64,000 bases of DNA, from contig CAJQUW010003156.1 in NCBI GenBank assembly GCA_907163375.1, positions 1 to 64,000 of the forward strand, in the 5' to 3' direction. This stretch comes from Prostheceraeus crozeri. Taxonomy: Eukaryota > Platyhelminthes > Polycladida > Euryleptidae. Positions 21,608 to 32,229 of the stretch are shown in pieces. The notes beneath the pieces were generated by a model, which was given only the letters and a program-made list of their open reading frames with translations, was not told the DNA's origin and did no database searches. Both the position numbers and the translations under genes were made by a program. The first letter of the stretch is position 1; each line of letters starts with the position of its first letter.

Positions 21608-21974
21608 ACAAAATTTTGAATTTCACATATATACTGAAATACAAAATTGGTGTGATCCCCGTTATACTCTCTGCTATTTGGTCAACATCTAGAGCCTAAA
21701 AAGTTAGGTTACAAGAAATATTGGAATGGTGACCTTCCAAGACAAATTTCGATGCAAATTTTGTATGATTTGTGAGTGAGAATCACCCTAAATCACAATT
21801 CTGAGCACCTTATGGAATTGAAAATATCTACAGTAAAGTAGGTAATAATAAATTAATCAATTCAGTCTACTCACCTATGATTCTGATGATTTTCGTCCGA
21901 TTCCATCAACGTACAAAGAATAGCGCATCAGCTAACTGTTGTTTGACGCAGAGCAGCAAGTAAATCGACTCGAC

Positions 21975-22134
21975 GTCAGGCGTTCATCTGTTCAGCGAAG
22001 TGACGTCACACGTCACCACTTAAAACTATTTTTAGCGCTAACAACATCGCTAGCGCAAAAACGAATCGCCACTCATTGTTCTACTCGATAATAGCTTTCA
22101 TTTCAGCCCATGTTGTAAAATGCGTGGATTCCCT
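21975..22134 (-). repeat. Kolobok right terminal inverted repeat
   Basis: Reverse-complement partner of 8315-8475, ending GGATTCCCT just before TTAA. Mismatches and a small indel relative to the left end show moderate age. Confidence 0.9.
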
Positions 22135-22402
22135 TTAATGACATGTCTAATAACGACTTTTTCGAGTAAACCATTCAATGTCTAAGCAAGGATTCGTCGC
22201 TTTAATTGTTCTCATTGACGAGCTGCGTGGGCAATCAGCCAATCAGGTCACAGCTAGTGATTGACGCCTTCTCAGCAGATCGGATGCAAGTGAATGTTCA
22301 AAAGACGCAAGTGGATCTTCAATACTATATTATCTCTTTGACATATATTTCATCCAAGTTTATGGAGCCATATCAGCCTTAGCTTCGGATAAAGACGGTT
22401 AA

Positions 22403-25047
22403 ATGATGTCGTCATTCCATACTAGGTAAATGATGAACATGGGTCCAGCAGACCCAAGGACCAATAATTGTGATTTGTAGCGAAACGATAACTTTGTAGT
22501 TCATTTAAGTGCAGATATAATGTGCTACATTTCCCCCTGGTACTTTTCCTCTGCTATAGGTTACAGGCTACCGTACTATGCAATTCCTATATCAGTTCAA
22601 AATGTGAATACTTAGGCTGATGATGTTGGTCCCTTATTGTCCCATCTTCTACAGTAGTGTCTCATACTAAAAAATGAAAAACATATTCCGTCCAAAAACA
22701 CACATGTAAGTTTATGTGGACAACAATTTAGGCTATACAGATCACGAACCTCATAATCAAGAGTCAACTGCATTCGGTACAATAGTACTGAATCCTTGCA
22801 TGTTCGTTGCAAATGGCTTTTGCGCATTCACAGCACTGAAAACGAGTCTTTCTGTCTTTCCGTCCCGAATCTTGGCATGTTTTGCAGCGTCGACGTTGAT
22901 TGTTGAGTCCCGTCAGCGGCGGTACACTCGACTCAACACCCACCATCTGCATCGCCAGCCTTATCGACTTCGTCAGACGCGGCTGAGCAGATCTTTGATG
23001 CACCAGTGGAAGAGAAATTTCGTACCCCAGATCCATTTTGAATTGGTAGTGATTTGACGCTGACATGGATTTCATTGCTGCGATAACACACACGTCTGAT
23101 GTCGTCAATGTCATGAAAACACCATAAGGCCATCTGCGCATTTCCGTTGGCTACGATATGTTCTACCAATTTGTCAAGGTTATCAACCCCTGATTTGGTT
23201 GCATTATAGCACGACACAATTTCGGGTTTCTCACCTTCCGCATGAACTTCATGTGAATGCTTTGTTGATAGCAGCAAAACCGGGGCGTTTGACTTATCCC
23301 AAAATGAGCACAGTACTTTATTCCCGCAAATAAAGTGCTTGGAGTCACCTTTTCTTCTCCCTCGTAGAGATCGAGCATCAGATGGAATACCTCGCCTATT
23401 GCTCCGAATGGTTCCGACGACGCTGGTCTTCTCCGCCTCCAGACGGTCACATAAACTGATGGATTTGAAAAAATTATCCATGGTTATATTTCGACCCACC
23501 CCAAGATATGGCTTGGCCAGATTTCATGACCACTGCTTCGCTAACAGGGCCATTCCGCTCAACTTCCGGCAGTGTCTGTTTCCCGATATATACCAGACAG
23601 CGAAGTGGGATGCTGTTTTCAGCATCAGTGATCCAAAAGATTTTGATTCCGAATTTTCCCGGTTTCGAAGGAATATATTGTTTGAACCGTACGCGCCCAT
23701 GAAATTCAACAAGCTGTTCGTCAATACATAAACAAAGAACCTGGTGCGGGTCATACAGTCTTGCCAAATTATTGTTGACTAGGTCTACCACTTCGCGGAT
23801 GGGTGAAAGAGGATCACTGGTGTCGCGCCGGGTCTTGTTGTCAAATCGGAGAGCGGCCTTTATTTGTTGAAAAACGTTGAAAGCTCATAGTAGCCCGGGA
23901 AATAGGATTTCCGTTCTTAGTGTCCCATAATTCTCGAGTGTCACGATGTCGGCTTTCAAAGCACCAGCTATTAGATGTAAACCAACGAAGGCATCGAGTT
24001 CAACTCTAGACACAGACTTCCATTGCAAGTGCTTGGAGGCTGCAATTCGACGTCCCTCGCGTTGGTGTGGAGGATGGCTACATCAAGGGAGTTACTAGAT
24101 CAAAAAAAGCTTTGAATGCCTCTAATGTAGACTGTGGATGAAATCAAACTGCTAAACCAACATGAGGTGGCCGAAACGTATTGTTGCACTGCTAATCTAC
24201 CTGGTGGATGTCGTTGACTAGTTTGTAGTTTCCAGACCTGGGCATTCGCCGTTGATGACGTTGCAGTCACATGGGCACTGTCATCTTCACTCTGTTCCTC
24301 ACCATCATCATCATCAGAATCTTCATTGGCTCATTTTTTCTCATCACGTCAACTATAACTGATAAATCCAATTCTTCATCGTCTGATAGTGACTCTACCA
24401 TCGAGATTTCCACACTTCCTTCTTCATCAGTAGCGTTCACGGCGACGTCATCCTCAGCAATCTCGTCTGGAAACTGGTCCTCCTCGTCTTCTGCATATGC
24501 GAGATTCAAGTTAGCATGTTGTCGAGCAGCACGTGGAGGAAGTCGTCGTCTCTCGCTGTTTGGGAAAAAAAAAAAAAAAAAAGCCATGTCAAATAAGCAC
24601 ACACGCACTGGAGAGCGTAACTGTTCCTCTATATTGCAACTCGAAGCTGACACTTGTTTACAAGTCATCACACGCTTCGATCGCACGCCTGGAACGCAGG
24701 AGAGCTTGTCTGACACAGGCGCGCGCACTGGTCGATCAGACAGAGAATTGCCGTTACACATATGGGTCACACAATACGCTGACTAACCGTCTTGAACTTG
24801 AATAAGCACTTGTAAGTGTTGCTACAGAATATTTTCTAATGGGTCTCTGTAGACCCATGTTCATCGTTGACCTAGTATGTATCTGAATGAAGTAAAACGA
24901 AACTACTATTTGAAATATTTTTTAGGCCAGTAATAAGCACTCATAGAATGTGTAAAAGTCACAGAATATCGGCTACCAACTCATTTGAGTTTAGATGTGT
25001 GAGCCTTATAAAGACCGCGTGGGTCTGACCAGACCCCAATTCATCAT
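22403..25047 (-). mobile_element. Decayed piggyBac transposon 1
   Basis: TTAA occurs at both edges (22399-22402, 25048-25051), followed inward by short ATGATG inverted ends. A longer internal inverted pair lies at 22420-22457 and 24848-24885 (ACTAGGT, GATGAACATGGGTC). Minus-strand coding blocks carry the piggyBac Asp triad and a C-terminal Cys/His finger. Multiple frameshifts and a 17-18 base A run at 24566 show it is inactive. Confidence 0.85.
22764..24560 (-). pseudogene. piggyBac transposase 1, frameshifted
   Basis: Reading leftward from the 5' end: an acidic N-terminal segment (about 24530-24267), degraded frames (24260-23800), then LCIDEQLVEFHGRVRFKQY with catalytic Asp 1, NITMDNFFKS with Asp 2, and KSGVDNLDKL with Asp 3. 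The C-terminus has RCKTCQ, FQCCECAKAICNEH and YYCTEC, the Cys/His finger usual in piggyBac transposases. The frame changes near 23500 and near 23000, with further breaks 5' of 23800. All three Asp residues remain visible although the gene is broken. Confidence 0.8.
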
Positions 25048-25290
25048 TTAACCGTTAACTGACAACTAACGCTAAGCGGAATATCTCGAGGTGAATATTA
25101 AAGGAAGTTAAGTTGAACATGATGTTACCTCATCAAGTTGACAGCTTCTAAAGTTGATCATCTATTTTATCACGGATATCTCATGCATTTTACATCATTA
25201 CTTTAATATGCTAAGGGTCTGGACTAGATCTTTACATTAATAGTTTAATAGATATTTCATTACCTTTAAATCTCAAATCTTGTCTTCCAG

Positions 25291-26351
25291 GAGTGACCAA
25301 ACCAATTAAAGTGAAGGGGATCGACTGCAAGCGTACAATCGTCGCTTGCAGCATCTGCCAAAAGGAAATGTCATTTGTAAGTGCACACTTGAAAAGACAT
25401 CTCCGGTCACACAAATTGACCACGGACGAAATTCAGAATATTTATGTGACCTCGTACACAAGGCAGGACCGGTCCGTAAAGAAGAGGTGTGATGTATCCA
25501 ATAAAATGGTAAGTCTAACTTCTACGCAAACATATAGGCTATATCATACATTCAGGCATTTATCGATTATTTGTCTCGCGCGCGCTGTCAAGACGATTGA
25601 ACATATGAAGTTTTGAATAGAAACATCGCTTCCTCGTTTTTGAATGTTCGTGAAGGACGACCAGTACAAGAATGCTTATTATATCAATGTAATTACTAAC
25701 TCCAACATCATCAGTTTTTCTTTGTAACTATTAAATTTCATCATACTTGTCCTTAAGTCTGATTATTTTGAAGGGTTGTATTAGTTTCCCAACTGTTTTA
25801 AATTACCTTTTACATCATTGGTTTAATAGATATTTTCGCTAAGTAAACTGAAAATAACTCGATCATTTTGAATTACTTAAGTTGACATCGTAATTTATGT
25901 ATTTAAGGTGATATTATGAATGAAAGAAAAAATCGCACGACATAAGAATCTGCCCATCCGAATGTGCAGGTGATCCATATCCCACTGGAGAATGACGACG
26001 ACGTGAATATCTCCGAAATACGATTGCATTACGTAAAGAGGTAGTTCGAAAGTACATGTACCGTCATTATTGATTACAGGATAGTCATTTAAAGTTTCCC
26101 CCCCCCCCCTACTCCCCCCCCCAGTACTTTACGATACATGTTAGTATGTGTGTGTTGCTTAATTTGGATTTTAGCTCTTTGAAGCAGAAATGGAAATGGA
26201 AGTGAATGAAGCAAAAGAGATATTTGAGCGTTATGGTGATGTTTTGCCGATATCAGAAAAGAAAGAGAGGAAAAAGGGCAGATATTTTTCAACGGTAGAA
26301 AACCAGCTTCGCAATAAATTAGGAAAAGCGGGTGTCACTGTACGATATTAA
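25291..26351 (+). CDS. Three-exon zinc-finger protein (3' part of a gene)
   Basis: Exons 25291-25508, 25970-26032 and 26175-26351 have consensus boundaries (TTCCAG, then GTAAGT; GTGCAG, then GTAAAG; TTTTAG, then TAA). The two internal introns are phase 0, so one continuous frame results. The first exon encodes CSICQKEMSFVSAHLKRHLR, a C-x2-C / H-x3-H zinc finger. The second is acidic. The third has a helical charged segment and ends in TAA. Two bases precede the first codon, so an upstream exon is required; it may lie left of the piggyBac insertion. Family not identified; a BED- or C2H2-type DNA-binding role is inferred. Confidence 0.5.
26097..26122. repeat. Poly-C tract in an intron
   Basis: Two runs of nine or more C separated by TACT, inside the second intron of the zinc-finger gene. 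Low-complexity; prone to length error. Confidence 0.7.
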
Positions 26352-27440
26352 ATTTCAAAAGAAAGAGATGACGCAGCCGCGCCCGTAAGCACAATCGAGT
26401 GCATGATAAAGCGGCATCATTTACGCGTAAGTTTTTGAAATTTGAGCTTTTTCTCCTTTATATGAGTATTATCATTTGAGTGTAACCCGGTCAGTACTCA
26501 ACTGGTGACTGCTCTGCGGATGTTTTTGATTTTCTGATGGAATTGCGGGAAAAATTAGGTCCATGCGGATTTATTTTCGATGGATAATTTGATCGATCTA
26601 TTTTGAAACTATTTCAATTTTTAATGTAACAACTTTCTATTGTAGAAATGTTTAATTGTACTATGTTTGAATTCATAAATTTTCCATCTAATTTTAGATA
26701 ATTCTTATGCATGTGTATTTCTAAATTTTGTGACTTTCAATTTTTTTAATCTGCCCATTAGGCTTGTAGTCCGGTGTAATGGCCAATTAGGATCAGTTAG
26801 TGGCGGGGCACTGGTACTCATGCAATACAGTTAAATTTACCTTATGTGTATGCATGCTGTCTTTATATTTTAATTAATAATATCTACGATGGAGATTTTG
26901 AAGAATCAAAACCACAAGAGTTACTAAATTTCTCTCATCTTTGAATTAAATAGTTGCTGGAGTTTGCTGTGGGTTGATTGAGTGGTGAGTATCAGTTGTA
27001 TAGCAAGGGCGAGTGGAAGTGAGGTGTCATGGGCATGTTTTCTTTCGAAATATTTCTACCTTTTTTTTTTTAGACATCAAATATTCTCATCGTTTTGCTA
27101 ACGCAAAAGATATGGTGGACGCACAGCTGATACGACTCCTACGAGTTATCAGATGACTACCAAAACTCGACAAAAGCCACTAATTTGATTATTGTTCATT
27201 GTTTCATTGTTCCTCACAAGTTGTTGAAGTGTTCGCTCCGTCTACTACCCACAGCATAATAAAGCAAATGATGTGTCGCTGCAGTTTGTTAACACATGTA
27301 AGAGAAAAGCGCAGTGTCCCCCGTGGCCGTGTACATTCGCAATATATATCAGGGTACTTTACAGGGGAGGTTAAGAGACAATTTTCCTTTCCATCCTGAT
27401 CCAGTCCCTATGTTCAAGGCAAAAGTAAAACTCTATCTTA
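26352..27440. other. Non-coding stretch
   Basis: AT-rich DNA without a credible gene. The last part (about 27379-27447) reads NFPFHPDPVPMFKAKVKLYL in one frame and resembles the extreme C-terminus of a LINE or similar protein, interrupted by the hAT-type MITE. The evidence is one short phrase only. Confidence 0.3.
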
Positions 27441-27448
27441 CTGATAAC

Positions 27449-28177
27449 TAATGGCAACCCATAGTTGCATTAAAATCTTCAAAGTTGCACTTAAAATTTA
27501 AAAGGTTGCAAAACGTTGCAATAGAAGCCCCCCCGAATAGCTTGAAACTAAATTTTATGGGTCAAATAGCATACAGATAATGGCCAATCATGGCTAAAAA
27601 AGTTAATGCCATTGATTGCGTTGTACCTGTAGCGCCCGTTTGAATGTGTTCTATTCAAATTAAAAAATAAGTAACTAGCGTTCATTTAACAAATATGTGT
27701 TTCACGTCATACAAAACAAAATTCATACCAACTTTAAAATAAAAAATAAGTTCACAATACAAACGTCGATTAATCAATGCTGTTGTAGTACAACGACAAG
27801 GTAAGCCTCAATATTTTCAGGATGAAAAATGTCGATCGTCAGGCAAGAAGTTTTTTCAATAAAGAGAAACTCTTTCCACTGATTTGGAAGTGGGCTGACA
27901 ACGCTGAGAGCAACACATACAAAGAAGGAGAAGTAGTTGGACGTAAATGCTATTTATAGAAAAGCGGTCACCACACAATTTTAGAATTGAAAACATAACG
28001 AAATGCATCTAGATTAGGTTTAACCGGTAGCTGAGGTTGATCCCAAGAGTGAGGAAATAAAAAAACTTATCTTTATTAACAAATGACAGTGAAAGTTTGC
28101 AATGTTGCCATTTTACCTTTAAAATATGCATAAAAAAGTTGCAAAAAAAGTTGCACTGCAAACTTTGGGTTGCCCTA
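27449..28177. mobile_element. 729-bp hAT-type MITE
   Basis: The ends are inverted repeats (TAATGGCAACCCA at the left, TAGGGCAACCCA in reverse complement at the right, each followed by AGTTGCA-like repeats). They are flanked by an exact 8-bp duplication, CTGATAAC (27441-27448, 28178-28185). An 8-bp duplication with TA-x-GG ends is typical of hAT. Only a short ORF (27822-27959) is present and it matches nothing I know, so the copy is non-autonomous. Confidence 0.85.
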
Positions 28178-28185
28178 CTGATAAC

Positions 28186-28830
28186 TCTGACCAGAATATC
28201 AGCAAAAAATACAATACAAACCATATAGATAACCTCAGTTATGTATCCGAGACAGACAATTCATGTTGAAATTATGTAACAGATTATTACACGCAGTGAT
28301 TGACAAGCAACCAGGCATCGTGAGACGAACTTTTTTATTCACGTGCATCAAGGAGAAAGAAAGCTGAGTGTAGACATTAACATCACATCGAACGGCACAC
28401 GCACTTAATATAGAGAACGCGTAAGATCGGAAACATGACCGCGTTACCAATGGATACCAGACGGGGGGCATAAAATGTTACATTGAACGTGATAAAAATA
28501 GTCTTCTGGGAACAAATTGACAGCACGTAATCATAAAATCTACTGTAACACAAGAATGAGTAGGGCGCGAAACAAAGGTTAATTAAGTTTAAAGCGCAAT
28601 TTTCGCAACACTCCTTCTCGCTTTAAAAAAATATCACAACTTGCCTCACACCGGCAGTTGTGTAAAAAAAACTTGATGTTTTCATGACGCACATGAGATG
28701 GAGCGTGGAATGAAATTTCTATTTTTCAAAGGTAGAGAGAGAGAGACTTTTTTGACAGACTTGTATCATGATATCTATTGTTTTGATCCAATAAAGTTAG
28801 GCAACTCAAATTAGCGGCACTTATTTATCG
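28186..28830. other. Non-coding stretch
   Basis: No gene, RNA or transposon end recognised; only short frames without motifs and a short GA repeat near 28735. Confidence 0.4.
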
Positions 28831-28833
28831 CAG

Positions 28834-30002
28834 ATGGAATATTCTACTGTTGATGTGAAAGCGCATACCGGAATTATCAAACAAATTAGCTTCTTCATAA
28901 GTTTTGTAAGACAAATAGTTTTGAAAATAAATTATGACAAAACAATAAATAATGACATTTTGGTGAGAAGCAAAAAAAATTATGACAAGGTAGTTATTTT
29001 GGGTGATAACATATCCGCAATTGAAGTTGTAGATCAATACAAATACTTGGTTTTTGGATTGCTAAAAGTGATAGGAAACACATAGAAGAGCTAACCAAAA
29101 AAAAAAAGGAAAGTCATCTTCATATGTAACTGCCAAAACTTTAAAGGAATTCAATTCAGTTGGATGGTAGGATCATTAATGACAACATTTGAAATGCTAA
29201 CGCTTTCAAAAATAGAAAAATAATGGCAGTGAACTATTCTTCGATAAAAATTTAACCGATTTAAAATCGGCATCATTGTGCAATTTTGATAAAAGGTATT
29301 ATCATTTGAGGATGACTACTCCTACTATTGCATCATCGGTGAATTTGGAGTCAAACCGATTGAGTATTAGCCTATTGTTATAAATCTGCTATACTTTTTT
29401 TTCATCAAATTAAATAAAAGTGAGGACAAAAGACTGAATTACACGAATTTTTAAGGACCCATTAAATGTGACATGGAAAATACATCTTATCGAAATACAT
29501 GGTATGCAAGAGTTTCGAAACTGTTTAATAAAGTCCAATTTCACAGAAGCACAGGACCTGTGGGACTATAGTAGAATATTAAGAAATTAATAAATAATGT
29601 TCCTAACTGTAATATTTCCGAAAAGATTGGATTGACAGTGCCAAACTTAGCAATAAAGGATTGAAATATTTAGAACTTTGTAGATTTCAATGTGAATTTA
29701 AAACCTTATATAATGGATATCAGAGGAATAAAACCAAAATCGATAACATTATTAAACTAAGAACTGGAAATCACACACTAGCAGACAGGAAGTTGGAACA
29801 TATCAAAATCGTACCACATATAAAGATTTGTATTTGTAAATTTTGCGATTTAGAAGAAGAATGAAGATATTTATCATTTCATTGTTGTATGTCCAAGATA
29901 TTGCAATGAAAGAGATGCTTTTAATACCATATCTGAAAGATTGCTACACGATCAGATTTTCTATGCGTTCATAGAATTCGTTTGACAATCAGACAGATTA
30001 GA
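28834..30002 (+). pseudogene. LINE reverse-transcriptase remnant, part 1
   Basis: 28834-29085 encodes NYDKT, ILVRSKKNYDKV and EVVDQYKYL, the post-catalytic segment of non-LTR reverse transcriptases (compare K-T-K...Y-K-Y-L-G). 29661-29864 encodes IIKLRTGNHTLADRKLEHI and CICKFCDLEEE, matching the C-terminal RTGNH / C-x2-C region of such proteins. Frameshifts and stops separate the pieces and the catalytic YADD region is not seen. The last part is cut by the hAT-like element at 30009. Confidence 0.65.
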
Positions 30003-30020
30003 CCGATACAGGGCGTCAAG

Positions 30021-30150
30021 TTTTCCTATTTTTTCCTCCTATTTTTTCCTATTTTATCATAAAATTCCTATTTTTTCCTTTTTTATGACAAAATTCCTAC
30101 TTTTTCCTATTTTATGACAAAATTCCTATTTTTTCCTATTTTTGTGTAGC
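30021..30150 (+). repeat. Left subterminal TTCCTATTTTTTCCTATTTT array
   Basis: Four to five units of TTCCTATTTTTTCCTATTTTATGACAAAA with small variations. The same core recurs at 34834-34925 in the same orientation, although the element's ends are inverted repeats only over a few bases. Confidence 0.8.
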
Positions 30151-32229
30151 TCGTTCTTTATCTTATTCAATATTATGGTCCATGGATAAACCATTCAGAA
30201 AATAGAGTTGCGGTTTTATATTCGGTAACGACAGTTCTCTTTGTGAACAAGAATGGTTTTCGCGTTCAGCTCTCGATACATGGCTAGATTGATGGGGGAT
30301 TGCATTATATCGAGAGCTAGCCGTGTTAACCTACATCAGTTCCTTTAACTTGACGTGCTACTCATATTTGTGTGACTCATCAGAAAATGGGATTATGGGT
30401 TTTTTTTTAAGAAATGGAAAAAAAAATTTTTTAATTTTTTTTCTCATATTTCTTGTCTTTTTTGCAGTGTGCTGATATCGGTTTACATCCTTAATGAGCT
30501 AACAAATGCGTTCGGAGGGGGGGTTGTTGGTTGTTTTTGGAGTATGATTTTTTAGTGTGTTTTTTTAAGGTATTTTAGTTGTTAGTTTGTTTTTTAGGAT
30601 CAGACAGTTTTTTTTCCTTCTTTCCCGTTTGTTACCTCGCTTCCAGTCTATCAGATAACTAAAACGCTAGTACTGAACAAAATGACAATTGGAAATGGGA
30701 AAAATATGATCGACTTCTTCCTGAACTGATCTCCCATGAACTGATAATGTTTTTCTTCTCGTGTTAATTCAATATGCATTTTTAATGACTTTTAAACAAA
30801 TTAACTTGTTATAAAAAACTATTTGCTTTACACTACTGTAGTTTTGTTTCATGTTCATACGTTTCGGTTTCACGTCGTTCTCAGTTATTAACTCGGCTGC
30901 TTCCTATTTGAGTCAACAGGTGAGGTGCATTGCTTGTTCCGGAAACGATATAAATGGACGTATACATCCAGTAATTTTAAATTCGGTAAAATGGTACGGC
31001 CAGCACTGGATTTACGGATCTTCAAAATACACCTGTTTCTTAGTAATCACTGCTTCCAGACCATTACTATGTGGTAAGTTTTGTTCAGAACCCAATCATA
31101 CTTGTTTTATAATATACATGTACATGTACATTAATGTTGGATTTCTTTTTGCAAGTCAAAGAATAAAGCCTTTCGGAGAATTACCTGGAATGTTTTGAAA
31201 GGGATTTTTAGATTCTCAGGATATATCGTTCATCACTGTACGCTCGTGTGCTATCTTTAAACGAAGCTGAGCCTATTTACGGGAATGACCACAGACAGAA
31301 CTCTGACATATGTAGAAAGTAGAAGCCCTCCTCGCCAAATAGAGTGAAGCTCGCACTTAAATGGTGATAATGTCACATTTTCAGTGAAGGGTGGAGAATA
31401 ATCTAGGAGACTAAGATGTGATGGGCGGTAAAATTTCTCCCTTCCTCACTCTCACTCTCCCTCTCTCCGCCTTAAGTTGTATATCAGTGATGTAAACAAA
31501 GAAATGATTTCCTATTTTTTCAGACTGGTTTATTAACGAATTTAGAGCGAGCATATTCTTCCGAAGATTTTTTCAGTACCATTAATGAGAATATAATTGA
31601 ACAATCTCCAACTATCTGATTGCCCTGTATTAAATGCTAGGCGCGATGCATGTGAAATTAAAATAACGCATGCAGATTTTGTATACACGTAAAGATGATT
31701 TGAGTTTGAAGAATATCTTAAATCGTAAAATATCAATTAACCAAAAACCAGCGTGCCAATAAAGTTTTTTTATTATTTTTTATTTCAGGGTCTCAAACTT
31801 GAGTCTTTTGCACACGTAAGATGGCCCTCCCCGGTAAAAAACAAAATTCAATGTTACATGGCTCTCTACCTCTTCGATAGCAACAATCAGAATATGGGCG
31901 ATTGGTGTCGGAAAGGAAAGGATGACAGTCCAAGGTCATTGTACTCTATGCCAAATCGATATTAAGTGCGATAATTCCGGAAAAGCTCAATCTACTCATC
32001 AGCCATGCTAGACAATGAAAAAACACATGGAGTTGTTGAAAAATGTATTGGATTACAAAGCAAAACAAAACTCTCACTGTGAATACTTTCAGCTAGTGCA
32101 ACTACTTCGATACCTAGTGATGCGCGATATCATCAGCTGTAGTTATGCTCTAACATACTGATAAGTCTACTGTTAGGTAATGATGACTCATTAAGGATTC
32201 TTTCCGATAAGTATTCTTAATGCCACTGT

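Larger units (their letters stand above)
17831..21788. mobile_element. Unclassified TIR transposon nested in Kolobok
   Basis: The left end GGGTGATTCTCAC plus AAATTATACAAAAT and the right end (reverse complement GGGTGATTCTCAC, a 5-bp insertion, then AAATCATACAAAAT) are inverted repeats. They are flanked by TAAA (17827-17830, 21789-21792). A 17-bp motif, GTAACTCGTTCGATGCA, recurs inside near both ends. Coding content is slight: a short basic ORF at 20301 and a few spliced-looking segments. Superfamily is unresolved; a 4-bp duplication and GGG ends would fit several. Confidence 0.7.
8315..22134 (+). mobile_element. Kolobok DNA transposon (13.8 kb with nested insertions)
   Basis: The left end (8315 onward, AGGGGAATTCCACGCATTTT) and the right end (to 22134) are inverted repeats of about 160 bp with few mismatches. 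Both are flanked by TTAA (8311-8314, 22135-22138), the target duplication expected for Kolobok. Inside are a THAP-domain exon and a Kolobok-type transposase exon on the plus strand, and a P2X7-C-like ORF on the minus strand. Two other transposons sit inside (12284-17276 and 17831-21788). Without them the element would be about 4.9 kb. Reading-frame damage suggests it is now inactive. Confidence 0.9.

Noticed and set aside
24271-24786. Ser/Thr-rich plus-strand ORF of 171 codons
   Set aside because: Antisense to the acidic N-terminus of piggyBac transposase 1, and it crosses a homopolymer A run.
30851-31198. 115-codon ORF inside the hAT-like element
   Set aside because: No motif, no splice support, and not matching the expected position of transposase blocks.
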